In this document: one piece after another, positions 20,163-32,237 of the stretch | Layout: every line of letters starts with the position of its first letter | How positions within the stretch are numbered: position 1 is the stretch's first letter | NCBI RefSeq assembly: GCF_004379255.2 | Contig: NC_056053.1 | Location: 21,696,188 to 21,760,187 of the forward strand | DNA: 64,000 nucleotides | Direction: 5' to 3' | Source of the DNA: Salvia splendens | Taxonomy: Eukaryota; Streptophyta; Magnoliopsida; Lamiales; Lamiaceae | Translations under genes and position numbers: made by a program | The notes under the pieces: model-generated | Told to the model about the DNA's origin: nothing | The model's input: the letters and a program-made list of their open reading frames with translations, nothing else | Databases searched by the model: none

Positions 20163-22993
20163 ATGGGAGCAGAGAAGGGAAAGAAGCAGAGATCGGGAGA
20201 GGTGGAGGAAGAAAGGAACGGGGTGGAGGTCATTGATGAAAAGCTCGTTCAATGTGTTGAAAAGCTTCAGTCAATTCAAGAGGATCTCGAAAAGGTATTT
20301 CTACTTTCTTTGATGTTTACTTCAAGTTGCAAATTTATTTTTCTGTTACTCATGCCTGAAAGTTGGAGTCCTTTATAGAATTTTTTACTCATTAAATTTT
20401 CTTGATTTACTCTTGAATTTTTCTTCGAAGGGCTCAAGAATTATATTCATGGGCTTAAGTAATTGTTTGAGAAGCGAAGAGAATGTAAATGTTTTTGACA
20501 GTTCAAAATTAAGTAATTGTAGTTGATGCAAATCCTTAACATATAATTTGATGAATTGTTCACTTAGTTTTAGATAATGAATGAATAAAATTGGCTTTGA
20601 ACCTGCATTGTCTCTATATGTGTTTTTTCACAAATATTTAGCTACAAAGCATAGTTATTTGCTAATAATTAGGTTCACAAAGTAAGTTTTTTTATTTGCC
20701 TCTTGTTCTGTAAGTAACCTTGCACCCTTGTCATGATGAAAGTTGTATAGTGGGGCAGAGTGTTTGGTGGGGAATATTTCGCTCTTTCACGGTTGATCCA
20801 AAATGATAATAACGATTAGTGTACGATTAGAGCTGGATGTGATGCTAATGAAGCAAGTTTTTTTTTCCTGTTATTCTGCTTTCAGATTAATGAAGAAGCA
20901 AGTGAAAAGGTATTGGAGCTGGAGCAGCAGTTCAACGCCATTCGAAAACCTATCTATGATAAGCGAAATGATGTCATAAAGTCGATTCCTGATTTCTGGT
21001 TGACTGCAGTAAGTACTTATAACTTACTTGTATTAGCTAATTATCGTAGAGATTTTTAGTGGTACTAGCAGGCTTGCAGCTACTTACTTTTGATCTGACT
21101 TACGTTTATATCTTTCAGTTTATGAGTCATCCTGCCCTCACTGAACTCTTGACTGAAGAAGACCAAAAGGTTCCAATTTCTCTACCTTTGCTTTGTCGTT
21201 GAAGAAGATAGCATTATATTTATCCCCTGTCCACATCTAAATGTTTCACTCCATGTTTTGAGATTTCCCTGAATAATCTTACATTTCCTAAATTGGAATT
21301 TTTTTGAAAGCTCCTCTCGGTTTAAGCTTTAAACTCGACAACATATATTTATTCATTTAGAAATGTGATAAAGAAAAGCCATTTTTATTATGATTTGAAC
21401 TCTGTCTCTATGGTGACTCAAACATGGATGAGATTGTCAATAGAGAAGATTGTTATTTCAACTTCCGATGTATTCTTCTTTCACAGGGGATATGTTTCTT
21501 AAGCATTAGCTATACTTAATAAATACAAATATTTGATATGATCTTTCTCACTGTTATGACCTATTGTGTTAGATTTTCAAATATCTGGATAATCTTGAAG
21601 TGGAAGACTTCAAAGATGTGAAATCTGGTTACTCCATCACATTCGTGAGCATTTCTTTTTTCTCCCACCTTAGAAGAGAGTTTAGTGTGGAAGCAAAGCT
21701 GAAATCTAATAAATAAATATGCTCAGATGTTCAAACCCAATCCACATTTTGAAGATACCAAGCTCACAAAGACCTTCAGTTTCCTAGAGGAGGGGGTGAC
21801 GAAAATCACCGCAACTAATATAAAATGGAAAGAAGGCATGGTGAGTTTTACTCAATGGTTGTTTGAGGTAATTGTATTTCTGTATAGTGTGTTGAATATT
21901 CCCTATGCATGTCTGGATTTTTTAGGGCATGCCTAATGGTACTTCTGAGGAGAATAAAGGAAACAAGCGATCTCTTGCTGAGGAAAGGTTTGTTTCCCTC
22001 CGTCCCTCCACCCCTTCTCCCCTCTCTCACGTACAATATATATGGTAAACGAGCATGGTCTCTATTGCCACATATTTGATTAGTATTTTAGTTTGCACTT
22101 GACAAGGAGGCCAATGGTTGTGTATTACCTTACTGCCATGGGAAGGTGCTTTGCATCTTAGTTTAGCTCATTGCTTTTGCCATCTCAATAATGATACTGA
22201 TACATACTCTTCTGTGAATAAGTTGCTCTTGTACTTTAGTCCTCGATTTAACTGTTGTAGGTTATAGAAGCAATTGTCTGGCATTATCTCTCACTGATCT
22301 ATTGAAGCAATGATTACTTACTTCAGTTCTATTTAATGCAGCTTCTTTTCCTGGTTTACTGAGTCCGAGTTTAAAGGTGACATGTACGAAATAAGCGATG
22401 AGGTACATTATTCCAAAGCATGGTTAATGTTTAAATAAGTACTTCAACTTAAGGTTTTTTTTGTAAACCTGATAACCTTTTTTTTTACTTTGCTGTTCAT
22501 AATAGGTGGCAGATATCATCAAGGATGATTTGTGGCCCAATCCTCTTGCATACTTTAATAATGTAAATTTTGCCACTGATTATCTGTTTTTTTCTCGCTT
22601 TCCATGTATTACTAGAAATTCAGTTTCCTATGATGTTGAAATGTAGACTATTACGAGTATTATTTTATTCATATATAAATATATAGTTATTCAATATTAG
22701 CTTATTTCTATTTTATGTAGGAGGCTGAAGAGGATCTTGAAATGGATGATGACGAAGATGATGAGGTAAATGAATGCATAAACTACTCCACATTTGTGTA
22801 AGCTTTTATTTTACAATGCAATGTGAGAAATTGAAACTTACTATAAAGTGATACCTCAATTACGGATAATTCTCTTGTTTGAGTAGAGTTTCATATAATT
22901 GAACCTTTTCTCATTCTAGAACAATCTTTGATATTCCTGCAGGGCAGTGATGGTTCTGAAGATGATGACGAAGAGGTAGATGCTGAACCCTGA
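20163..22993 (+). CDS. NRP1: NAP1-related protein (NRP/SET family histone chaperone)
   Basis: Ten exons: 20163-20294, 20886-21008, 21119-21169, 21573-21644, 21727-21840, 21926-21987, 22342-22402, 22506-22562, 22721-22765 and 22943-22993. They join in frame to 255 aa, close to the 256 aa of Arabidopsis NRP1. The first two exons form the long dimerisation helix ([20 protein letters not shown]). The NAP earmuff fold follows, with [22 protein letters not shown] and [20 protein letters not shown]. The last two exons encode an acidic tail. The protein should bind H2A-H2B in the nucleus and act in nucleosome assembly. NRP1 and NRP2 cannot be separated here. It is convergent with STR2, with 416 bp between the stop codons. 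Confidence 0.94.
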
Positions 22994-23409
22994 GACAGTG
23001 TGGGGAGACGACAAAATTCAAGGCCATGGTAGTTTTTCTTGTTTCTATAATAGTTTCCCGAGTAGTAGATAGATAGTAGAAGTTCGGCTTTATCACCATA
23101 CGTTTTCTGTTGGTACCTCGACAGTTCTTCCTTGTATAAGCTCGAAGTTATTTTATGTCGTTAGAGGTCGTCGACTATGGCATGATGTAGCCCTATGATT
23201 GGTGGATTTGGTTGCTGTTATTGACAATATGAAAATATAGCTAGTTTTTGTTGAAGTTTGAAGCTGTGCTGTGCTTTGTGTGTATGATGATTTAGTGTTT
23301 GCTTTTAAAAATAAATGTATGAATTTTATTTTAGAGAACTTATACAAATGAACTTTTATAAATTGCTTCAATAGATGCATATTTGAACATGATATGAATC
23401 AAACTAGCT
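22994..23409. other. Convergent intergenic region between NRP and STR2
   Basis: This stretch holds the 3' untranslated regions of two converging genes. I assign no specific poly(A) signal. Confidence 0.5.
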
Positions 23410-25723
23410 CTAAGATCTTTGGTTCTTAGAGAAGAAACGCAGAACAATATAGAAAAGCACCCTATAAACAACAGCCCACCCTGCCATCCAATACACCTTC
23501 TGCCACTTCAAACCATCGTCGGTTTTGATCCCGAGCGACTTCAAGATCGTGTCACCGGGAATCCCACCGAATGCGTTGCTGGTCCGGTACTCGTTCATGA
23601 GCAGACCCTCGTAGGGGTATGTCATGGTGGAGACGTAGTGCATCCACTTCCAGTAGCCCGGGATGGCGTCGCTGTCGAGGAAGTAGCCACAGAAGAGGAA
23701 GAAGAGCGCCGTGAACGCGATGACGGCCGCGTACCCGAGGATGTAGTTTGGCACGACGGAGCTGACGAAGACGACGAACGAGTTGGTGGACAGCAGCGAC
23801 ATGTAGAGCACGAGGAGGAAGTAGACGAACTGACCGTCGAGCCTGAGTGGGAACCAGACGATGGCCGCGTAGACGCCGGCCTGCAGGGCGAGGAAGGGAA
23901 GGTAGGTGATGAGGCCGGCAACTGTGTAGGAGGAGGCACGGTAGGCGTTGTGGGAGCTCTCCCGGACGACGATGAAACGCTCCTGGATGAAGGCCGGGAC
24001 TGCGTCGTTCGAGGAGAAGAAGAAGAGGCAGACAGTGAAGATGAAGAAGCTCAGGGTGTTGGTGATGCCCTGCTGGTCTTCCTTCGGTTTCCAGAACATC
24101 GTCGCCATCATGATCCCCATCACCGTCAGGACGACGAGCCGGGAAAGGAACAGCTCTGGCGTGCGACGGATGCTGATGAAGTTGCGCCGCATCAGTATCC
24201 ACGTCTCCGGGATTAACGAGTTGGCGAACTTGGGGCCGAGGAGGGGGCCGCCCCCTCCTTGCCCTTCCGGGTGGATGCTACTGTGGGTTATGTAGTCGTC
24301 CTCGTTGACAGTGTAGTCGCTGCTGCGCGGCGTTGGTGTGCGTTGTAGGACGTCGCTCGAGCTCGTGTAGTATCCGCCCGGAGATGCACTGTGGTATTTT
24401 TGTTAGTCTCGTAAAATTTGAAAATGGAATATTAAATCACGAAGTTTACCTGGCTCGATTTCTATCAGCATAATTTCTGGTGGGTGTGTAAATCATTGAT
24501 TGGCTATTACTCCATGATCTTGATGTGTTATTATTCCAAGGGCTATTCCAAGGGCTTCTCACACTATGATCAAAACTCTCATTTGTTCCTGTTTGCAAAT
24601 GAAGGCGTTTGTTATTAGTCCTCTTTCCGTGCCCCTCGGACAGTGGCGGGGCCCGGGTCGTAGCTGGGGGCGCATAAGCTCCGTGCCCCCCGGAAAGTGG
24701 CGGCGGCTTAACTCCGGTAAGCGCGAACTCTGCCACGGCCTCGACACCAAAGGCCGACTGATCGTACTCCTGCACCACGTCGATGAAGCACTCGATGGGG
24801 TTTTCTCCCTTGGGGAGCTGGCGGTCCATCCGTTCGAGATGGAGCGCGACGTCTTTAGGCGGGCCCTGGTACACGAGCTGCCCTCGGGCCAGGATGATCA
24901 TGTGGTCCAAGAAGAGCTGAATACGCGACGACGGCTGGTGGATTGTCAGGATCACAGTGCTCCCCGACCGCGCTATGTCGTGCACCTTCTCGATCACGCT
25001 ATGCGCGCTCGTCGAGTCGAGCCCCGAAGTCGGCTCGTCCAGGAAAAGCAGAGAAGGCTTGTGGATGATGTCGACCCCGATCGAGACGCGCCGCCTCTCC
25101 CCGCCCGAAACCCCCCTCGTCCCCTCGTCGCCTATGTAGGTATTCCTCGACGACTGCACCAAAGCAAACATATCAATCAGTACAATAATAATACCATATA
25201 TACTGTTGAGTCAGTTAAAGTTTCAGAAAAAGGTAATTACAGATAAACCAAGTTGTTGTATCAAATCTTCCACGCGCTGCCGCTTTACGTCTCGGGAAAT
25301 GGACCCGAGGCGGAAGTCGGCAGCGAACATGAGCGTCTCGTAGACCGTGAGCATCGGGAAGAGGCGGTCCTCCTGCATGATGTAAGCAGACGTCCGCTTG
25401 ATCAAGCTAGGGCTAACGTCGGCGCCATCCAACGAGACCCTCCCGATCAGGCTCCCGCTCGCGATCCTCCCGGCCAGGGCGTCGAGGAAGGTGGACTTAC
25501 CGGCGCCGCTGGGGCCCATGACGGCGGTGATGCAGCCTTTGGGAGCGTAGCCGGTGATCTCGTGGAGGAGATCAACCTCCTTCGTCTCCCACTGGCCGGA
25601 GAGGTCCTTCGCCTTCTTGATCACCGTGTACGTAAGGGCGGAGAACTCCAGCCCGCCGGTGAGCTTCACCGGCTTCCCGATGTCGATCACCATGTCGGGA
25701 CGGCGGCCGTCTCCGTTCCTCAT
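23410..25723 (-). CDS. STR2: ABCG half-transporter STR2 (arbuscular mycorrhiza)
   Basis: Three exons on the minus strand, 25241-25723, 24450-25153 and 23410-24388, give 721 aa, close to the usual 720-730. The nucleotide-binding domain has Walker A GPSGAGKST (residues about 70-78), signature VSGGERRR, Walker B LLFLDEPTSGLDS and TIHQPS. Exon 3 encodes about six membrane segments and ends LRFFSKNQRS. The domain wording (ITGYAPKGCITAVMGPSG, EYDQSAFGVEAVAEFALTG) matches STR2 as I know it. STR2 pairs with STR in the periarbuscular membrane and is needed for lipid supply to the fungus. The start is the third in-frame ATG of the long upstream frame; starts at 25786 or 25867 remain possible. The linker after the NBD contains an internal duplication. 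Confidence 0.9.
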
Positions 25724-26152
25724 CGGAGTTGAGTTAGAAAAGTTGGGTTTTTCCGAAAAGTTGAGGTGGTTTTCGGGAACTCCCATGGATGGTGGCCTGC
25801 AGCGGGAGTTAAAAAGGGAGTGGAGTTGCTTCCTAAGCTGCTGAGAAGCTCTTGCTGCATTGTACACTCCGTGATGCTTCGTCCATTCATGGTTGATTGT
25901 CTGGATTTTTTATGCCCAAACTGCGTCGTTTTGCGGTGTGAGTTTTGTTGTTTCAATCGATAATTACTCGGATTCCTTAAATTATTCGGATTCCATCGCG
26001 TCTCTTACGCAGCTGTTATTAATGTTTGTACTCATATGGAGTAGTTTGCAAATTATACAAGAACAAGTTTTATGAATTCATATCTGTTGTCACTTTGTTA
26101 GTGCATAGTGGCATTCTAAGTTTCTAATCCAAGACATAAATACAAAATAGAA
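25724..26152 (-). promoter_or_regulatory. STR2 upstream region with a MYCS-like core
   Basis: On the minus strand, CTTGTTCTTG occurs near 26058-26067, about 340 nt upstream of the chosen ATG. CTTGTTCT matches the last eight bases of the MYCS element TTTCTTGTTCT reported in mycorrhiza-inducible promoters; the first three bases differ. No perfect P1BS (GNATATNC) was found close by. This is weak evidence alone. Confidence 0.3.
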
Positions 26153-27459
26153 AACATCTTTTTTAGTACATCAACTATCCCAAATGAGCAAATTTGGTCC
26201 GTAACATTTCATAATATCTTTTACGGTCCATCAACTATAAGTTAATATCAATTCAATACTTTTTAGCTATTTCCAATATTTTCATGACCAAAATACCCTT
26301 TAGGCCATTGAGGGCAATTCAATCTATTTACCCTCTCGTTTTCATTAAAGTATATAATTGGGATAGTTGATGTACCAAAAAATATATTCCCTCTTATTTT
26401 AATTTCAAAATAAAAATATCTTAATGATATTAATATTCTATTACTATTAATTATTTACATTTAGTTTTACTTATTCGTAATATTTTAAATCATTGTACTA
26501 TATTTAATATTAATAGTGAAATAACTTAGATATAAATAAATGTAAACATTATACTTATACAATATGTGTATATAAAAGTAGTTCAATTTATTAGATGGAA
26601 TATTAATTTTTCAATCTTAAAGCTATACATAAACTATGATATTTTTAAGTTCAATACAAAATTGATGATTAAAAATAAATTAAAATTTATTAACATACAT
26701 AGAATCTTAAATAATTCAAAGAGCTAAGTTTTATTTTATCTACTCTTAAGTGGTAATTGTAGTCTAAAAAATGGTTGAAATTATCATCAATCAATTTAAT
26801 AAAAAAGACAGTAACATTCTTAGTTGAATACATTATTAATTTAAATCTATGATTGTTTAATTAAATAAAAAATCAATAGTTGTTATCAATTGTTTAGTAT
26901 CACAATGTCGCGTCTTAATATTATCATTAGGGCATTTACAACATCATAAAAATTGTTCATAGTTCTCTATTCCCTTGACTATTCATAAATCATATTTTTT
27001 TTACTTTATTAAATTTTTATAGTGTAGTATATATTACTATATATTATGATTAACTTAAATTTTCAGCTTAATAAAATTATGAGAATCATTAAAATAAAAT
27101 ATTTATCTTAGGTTTATCTAAATAATTGAGAATGTAACCATATAAAAGTATTAACTAGCACTAGAAAGGAGTAATGCTTATCATAATATTCAAATAATGT
27201 ATGGTACATATTAATAATAACAGTATAAGATCTATTAAACTTAATCCCAAATAAATTAGAAGAAAGAAAAAAGTGGATGAATAAATAGATGAATTGCCCT
27301 TCATAGCCTTAAGGGTACTTTGGTCATGAAAATATTGGAAATAGTCAAAAAGTAGTTGAATTGATATTAACTTATAGTAAATGGACCTCAAAAGATATTA
27401 TGAAATGTTACGTACCAAATTAGCTCATTTGAGATAATTGTTGTACTAAAAAAGAGGTT
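26153..27459. repeat. AT-rich dispersed repeat, copy 1, with inverted ends
   Basis: 1307 bp. The left end begins AACATCTTTTTTAGTACATC. The right end, read in reverse complement, repeats this and the next 150-200 bp, including CAATATTTTCATGACCAAA. The left 245 bp is itself a foldback (26153-26395). The interior matches 57208-58299 in reverse complement. There is no coding sequence. The class is uncertain: no clean target duplication was found, and the long inverted ends would suit a non-autonomous DNA transposon. Confidence 0.7.
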
Positions 27460-28090
27460 CTCTCGATACTAAACATACAAAAAGCACTCGTGATTCATTT
27501 GTTAATAGTACCTCACATCTAGTAAAACTTTTAAGTGTAAATTCACAAATAAATAAAGATAGATTAAATTCCGATCTATTTCACACTTTTTAAAAACTAC
27601 AAAATCAATTACGAGGTTTAAGATTTTCGCAATTATCCTAACCTTTCATTTTCCGATGAATTGTAAGTTGATGTGGCAGCCAAAGCCAGTTTAAGATACG
27701 TAGGCAAAGCGTTGTTCGCTCTAATTGAGTTCGAAATGATATTTTGTCAATCTATTTAACCAGCTACCACATCAATACATATTTTTGCCAAAATAGAGAC
27801 AGATGGAATAGTAAAAATTTTAAATTTTACTATTTATTTTTCAAACAAAAAGTGTGATCTGGATTAGAATTGAAGCTATCTTTCGCTATTCTTTTTTTTT
27901 TACAATTTATCCTTTTACGAATACAATTCAAGAATATCAAATTTCGTTGAATATGGAGTAATTTTTTGTGTTTTATTAACACACGTAATAATTGTAATTT
28001 ATAGTAATATAAGTGTCGTAATCTTTGGTGAGGTGGGCAGTGAGCGACCTCCTCCCTCCTCCGTGGCTTGGCTTCCCACGGATAGATATG
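27460..28090. other. Intergenic, no gene seen
   Basis: AT-rich sequence without recognisable genes or repeats. Confidence 0.45.
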
Positions 28091-28094
28091 CCCA

Positions 28095-28480
28095 AGGTTT
28101 ACTGAACCGGCAGTTAAAACCAAAACTTTCGTAACCGCCGGTTACGGTTCTGAACCGAAACCGTGAGAATTTATCCGAATCGAAACCGTCGATTTTTGAA
28201 AAGTTGTTCGGTTCAGGTTCAAAAATTTTTGAACCGAAACAGTGCCGGAACTGCCGGTTCCGAGCGGTTCCAAACCGGAACCGCGAAAAACCGTGAAACC
28301 AAGCCGGAACTGCAAAAACCGACGGTTTGGAACCATAAAAAACCCTCGAAAAACCGTCAGTTCGGAACAGAAACCGAAACCGACGATTTTGAAACCGTAA
28401 CCGCGAAACACCCTGGCGGTTCGGTTCCGGTTCGACAATTTCCAAAACCTCAGAAAACGCCGATTCCGGAACCGTGGGTA
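28095..28480. repeat. Dense AACCG/CGGTT array upstream of the HVA22-like gene
   Basis: About 385 bp in which GAACCG, AACCGG and their reverse complements recur every few bases in both orientations, giving many possible hairpins. It ends roughly 190 bp before the HVA22-like ATG. Such clustered motifs resemble the subterminal regions of hAT-type elements, but no acceptable terminal repeats with an 8-bp duplication could be found. Confidence 0.6.
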
Positions 28481-28670
28481 CCTCTACCCACAAACACTTG
28501 TCCATCGACTTTTGTCGCTCTCTCTTCACTCTTTAACTCACTTTATAATATTCTCTCTCTCTTTTAGGTGTTATTTCAGGCCCAACATTTCAATATTCAA
28601 TACGCAACGAAGCTTCATCACCACACTCCCCTTTCCCAATCATCTTTTCTCTGTCGTTTCAGCTACATCA

Positions 28671-30280
28671 ATGGGTGGATCTGGAGGATCTGGCGCCGCT
28701 AGCCTCTTCAAATTGTTCATCACTAATATCGACATCCTTGCTGGGTACCATCTTCTTCCCCAGTTTTATGCCTTTCCTTTTTTTCCATCTGTTTTTGGGT
28801 TTTTACTGTGTGTAGAAAAGGTGATTATTTGCGTGTTGATTCTCGATTTTAATCCGGTGGGTTTCGATTATGACAGTCGAATTTAAGTTTTTATTTATTG
28901 GAATAAATTAATATTTTTGTTTCTGATGATTTTGCAGGCCTGTGGTTACTCTGCTGTATCCTCTGTAAGTTGGCTTCTTTTTATTTAGTTAATTAATGTT
29001 GTTTGCTATTTCTGTAAAATGTTCATTTTTCTGTATTTTGGATTGTGTTTTATTTCGCATTGTGCTGATTAATTCTCGATTTTGAGCAGATATGCGTCTA
29101 TTAGGGCAATTGAGACGAAATCGGCTATTGACGATCAACAATGGCTAACTTATTGGGTTCTTTACTCTATGATTACTCTTTTTGAGCTCACGTTTGCTAA
29201 AGTTATTGAATGGTGAGTCTTTTAAAACATGATTTAGTTTTCGTATGATTTCTAGGTTAGCTATATGTTGGCTTGGATCGACATAGCTTGACCTCCTACT
29301 GTTATTACGATATGCTCGTTTCGAAACTCCCTCTTTGAGATTATTGTGGAGGAAGTCAATGTCTTTTGATGGCCTAAATTAGATATGGGAGATCGTATTT
29401 CAAATGCTGTTGGAATAGTTTTAGCTCCGAGATTAATACTTTGAAGCTAGTTAAATGTGAGCTTGAGCTCTCTCAACGAATCATGTAGGTGTTTAATGTT
29501 TCCGCAGTGATGTGGAGGATGTCAATGTCTTTTGATTGTGTGAGATTACGATAGATGTTCATGGGAGATCGTATTTTGAATGCCGTTGGACTAGTTTTAG
29601 CTCCAAGATCAATAGTTAGATGTGAGCTTGAGGTCTGTCAACAAATCATGTAGAAGTATAATGTTTCCTGAGATAGTGAATAAGAAATTGCTATGTGCAT
29701 TATCTCCATCGTCAATTTTCATCTTCCTAGTATTTGGACTAAAATCCGGTCCAGATGTGAATAGCTTTAGATTAGGTTAATACAGTGAAAGTGATGATAG
29801 AACCGTGGTTGCTTTTTCTAATCATCCGTGTTTGTTCATTCTAGGTTCCCATTCTGGTCATACGCAAAGCTAATCTTCACCTGCTGGCTGGTGATTCCCT
29901 ACTTCAGCGGAGCTGCCTACGTATACGAACACTATGTAAGGCCTTACCTTGTCACTCGGCAGAAGTCAGTTAACATCTGGTACGTTCCAAGAAAGAAAGA
30001 CGTCTTCAGCAAGCCCGATGACATCCTCACTGCAGCAGAGAAGTATATCAGTGAAAATGGATCCGATGCATTTGAAAAGATGATGCAAAAGGTATATGTG
30101 ACTTCTACTCCATTTGCTTACATCTTTGTCTGTGATTACGAACATTCTTGGTCGTAAGTTTCCCAATTTTATGACATCACTCATGGTTTTCCGCTTTGGG
30201 GGCAGGCTAGGGAAACCACGCCAAGGACTAATAACTACGCTTTCCATAGCGAAAGCTACGAAGATGATTACAGGTACTGA
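28671..30280 (+). CDS. HVA22-like protein (TB2/DP1/REEP family)
   Basis: Five exons, 28671-28744, 28938-28964, 29090-29212, 29845-30091 and 30206-30280, give 181 aa. It follows the HVA22 pattern: a membrane hairpin (PVVTLLYPLYASIRAIETKS), then DDQQWLTYWVLYSMITLFEL, the second hydrophobic region FPFWSYAKLIFTCWLVIPYFSGAAYVYEHYV, and a hydrophilic C-terminus ending in a tyrosine-rich SYEDDYRY. Family members sit in the endoplasmic reticulum membrane, shape tubules and affect vesicle traffic; the founding barley gene is induced by ABA. It is closest in outline to HVA22 a/c-type proteins. Exon 2 is only 27 nt. Confidence 0.93.
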
Positions 30281-30550
30281 GATGGCCGGGGTTGATAGTT
30301 TCGTTGTCTTGTTTTCCCGAGAGGAGGAGGAGATGGTTATTTTGTTATGGCTTGTGAAATACTATATCTGTAATATCCTGACTGTATGTTACTCTTCTAA
30401 TGTAGCTACTTAGTTGTTGATAATTCAGAAGGCTCTGTTTTATTGTTGGTGTGTACTATAATTTGGTCTCTATTTTTAGTTTCTTAAGGATTTCCATAAA
30501 TATGTTCATTCGTGTAGAAAAGTTGGTTGGAGTAAATAAGTAATTTTGAT

Positions 30551-30734
30551 TATTTGATGCTATAATTATCGATTTGTATTGATAAATATATTTGATATTT
30601 GATATTTGATATTTGATATTTGATATTTGATATTTGATATTTGATATTTGATATTTGATATTTGATATTTGATATTTGATATTTGATATTTGATATTTGA
30701 TGCTATAATTATTGATTTGTATTGATAAATATAG
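30551..30734. repeat. (ATATTTG)16 heptamer microsatellite between 40-bp direct repeats
   Basis: About 16 perfect copies of the 7-bp unit occupy 30589-30700. Direct repeats of about 40 bp flank the array (30551-30590 and about 30694-30733), each reading GATGCTATAATTAT.GATTTG and on. They differ at one base. Confidence 0.9.
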
Positions 30735-31280
30735 AGAGCAAAAATGGGCCATTCCGAGAATTGATACCACTAGACCAAATGCCCTTTTGATACAGACGAA
30801 TACACAATTGTTTATTATTACTCTCCTTGAGAATTTTGGAACAAAAATTAGGAATTTAGGATTGTAAATGAATCCAAAAACTTTTACTCGATTTTAATTC
30901 GAAAAGATATTTTTATTAATTTAGTACAAAAATTTATGAAGTTATAGTATAAAATAGTTTATAGTATGTTTTATACAAAAATGACAATATTTTTTTTTAA
31001 AAGGCAGAAAATTTGAAAAATTAGACGATGAAATGTTAAATGTAGGTTAATTAGTAGTGATACTTTAGATCATCCAATAAGTCAAGGGTAAATGAGAAAT
31101 CATTTTTGATTATTTTTTATAAAACCACTGCTTTTAACTAACAAGTCAAATTCCTCAACAAGTTGAACAATTTGCATATGAAATACACATTTGAATAATA
31201 TTCCTAACAGTTGAATGTTATATTTTCTTTTTAAGTTTTTTTTAACAATCCTCCCAGATGTTTTAAGCGCAAATACATTG
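30735..31280. other. Intergenic, AT-rich
   Basis: No gene is seen. Confidence 0.45.
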
Positions 31281-31283
31281 TAA

Positions 31284-31853
31284 GGGCATCCACTATAGCG
31301 GCGGCGCGCCGGCCGCCCCCATTCCGCCGTCGCCCCACAGGCTTATAGTGCAGGCAGCGTCCGCCCGAGGCGGACGCCATTTCTGGAGATGAAAGCCCTC
31401 CGGCGAGAAGAGTGCGAGGACGCGTCGGGCACGCCTCACCGCACCTATAGGCGCCGGTCATCGGCGCGCCGGCTGCCCCCGGAAATTATTATATAATTTT
31501 TTTTATTTTCGAAAATTGTATTATAAATACCACTCCTCCACCACCCATTTTACACCCATTTCAAACTCTCTCCATTAATTCACTCGGTACGTTTTCACTC
31601 TCAATACTTTTTTTACATTTTAGTATTACCTCGGTTTCTAATTATTTACATTCCGATATTTTAATTACAATTGATTTAAAATAAACGAAAAATGAAATAA
31701 AATGAAAAGTGACTAAAAAAGTGGCGGGGCTATTGGAAGCGTCCGGCTTATAGCTGCGGACACTTTTTATTGTGGACGCAGACAAATAAACTGGGGCTGT
31801 GGACAAAAAAGGTGGTGGGGCTATTGGAAGTGTCCGGCTTATAGTAAACACCC
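31284..31853. mobile_element. PIF/Harbinger-derived MITE (570 bp)
   Basis: Flanked by TAA on both sides (31281-31283 and 31854-31856). The left end is GGGCATCCACTATAGCGG; the right end in reverse complement is GGGTGTTTACTATAAGCC. It keeps a Harbinger-style leader (TATAAATACCACTCC..CATTTCAAAC) and ends with two copies of a GGGGCTATTGGAAG.GTCCGG segment. These ends and segments resemble the transposase element at 54814-56834, so it is probably a deletion derivative of that family. Confidence 0.85.
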
Positions 31854-31856
31854 TAA

Positions 31857-32237
31857 TTTTTGTAATATCATGTTTATAAGGTAAAATATTGCTTTTACTA
31901 GATTATTCTGTACCCATGTATTAAATTATATATTTATATGATATATGTACACCTACATTCAATTAAACTAATTAACTATGTACTTTAAATGAAAATTTTC
32001 TATTTATCTTTGTTACGATTCTACGATAAATATTTACATATACTATACAAAAACATAAAAGACTGCAATATATTTGGTTTTCCATATTTGCAATTAATTG
32101 ATTCAATATTTTAAGGTACAAAAATGAAATATTCTCATGTAAAGTATAAAAATCTAAGTAGCAAGTATTGATTTAGCAAGACAAACTCTAGATTCTGAAG
32201 AGAGTTGCAGATGAGATATTGAGTTGGAAATGAGTGA
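31857..32237. other. Intergenic / 3' flank of the EB1-like gene
   Basis: AT-rich, including the 3' untranslated region of the minus-strand EB1-like gene. Nothing else is seen. Confidence 0.45.

Noticed and set aside
23419..24216. Long plus-strand open frame opposite STR2
   Set aside because: Antisense shadow of GC-rich STR2 exon 3; its composition is driven by the real frame.
28095..28480. hAT-type MITE
   Set aside because: Candidate ends (TGCCCAAGG and CCGTGGGTA) exist but no 8-bp target duplication was found.
28163..28567. 134-codon frame in the AACCG array
   Set aside because: Produced by the repeated motif; both strands and several frames are open, and no family is recognised.
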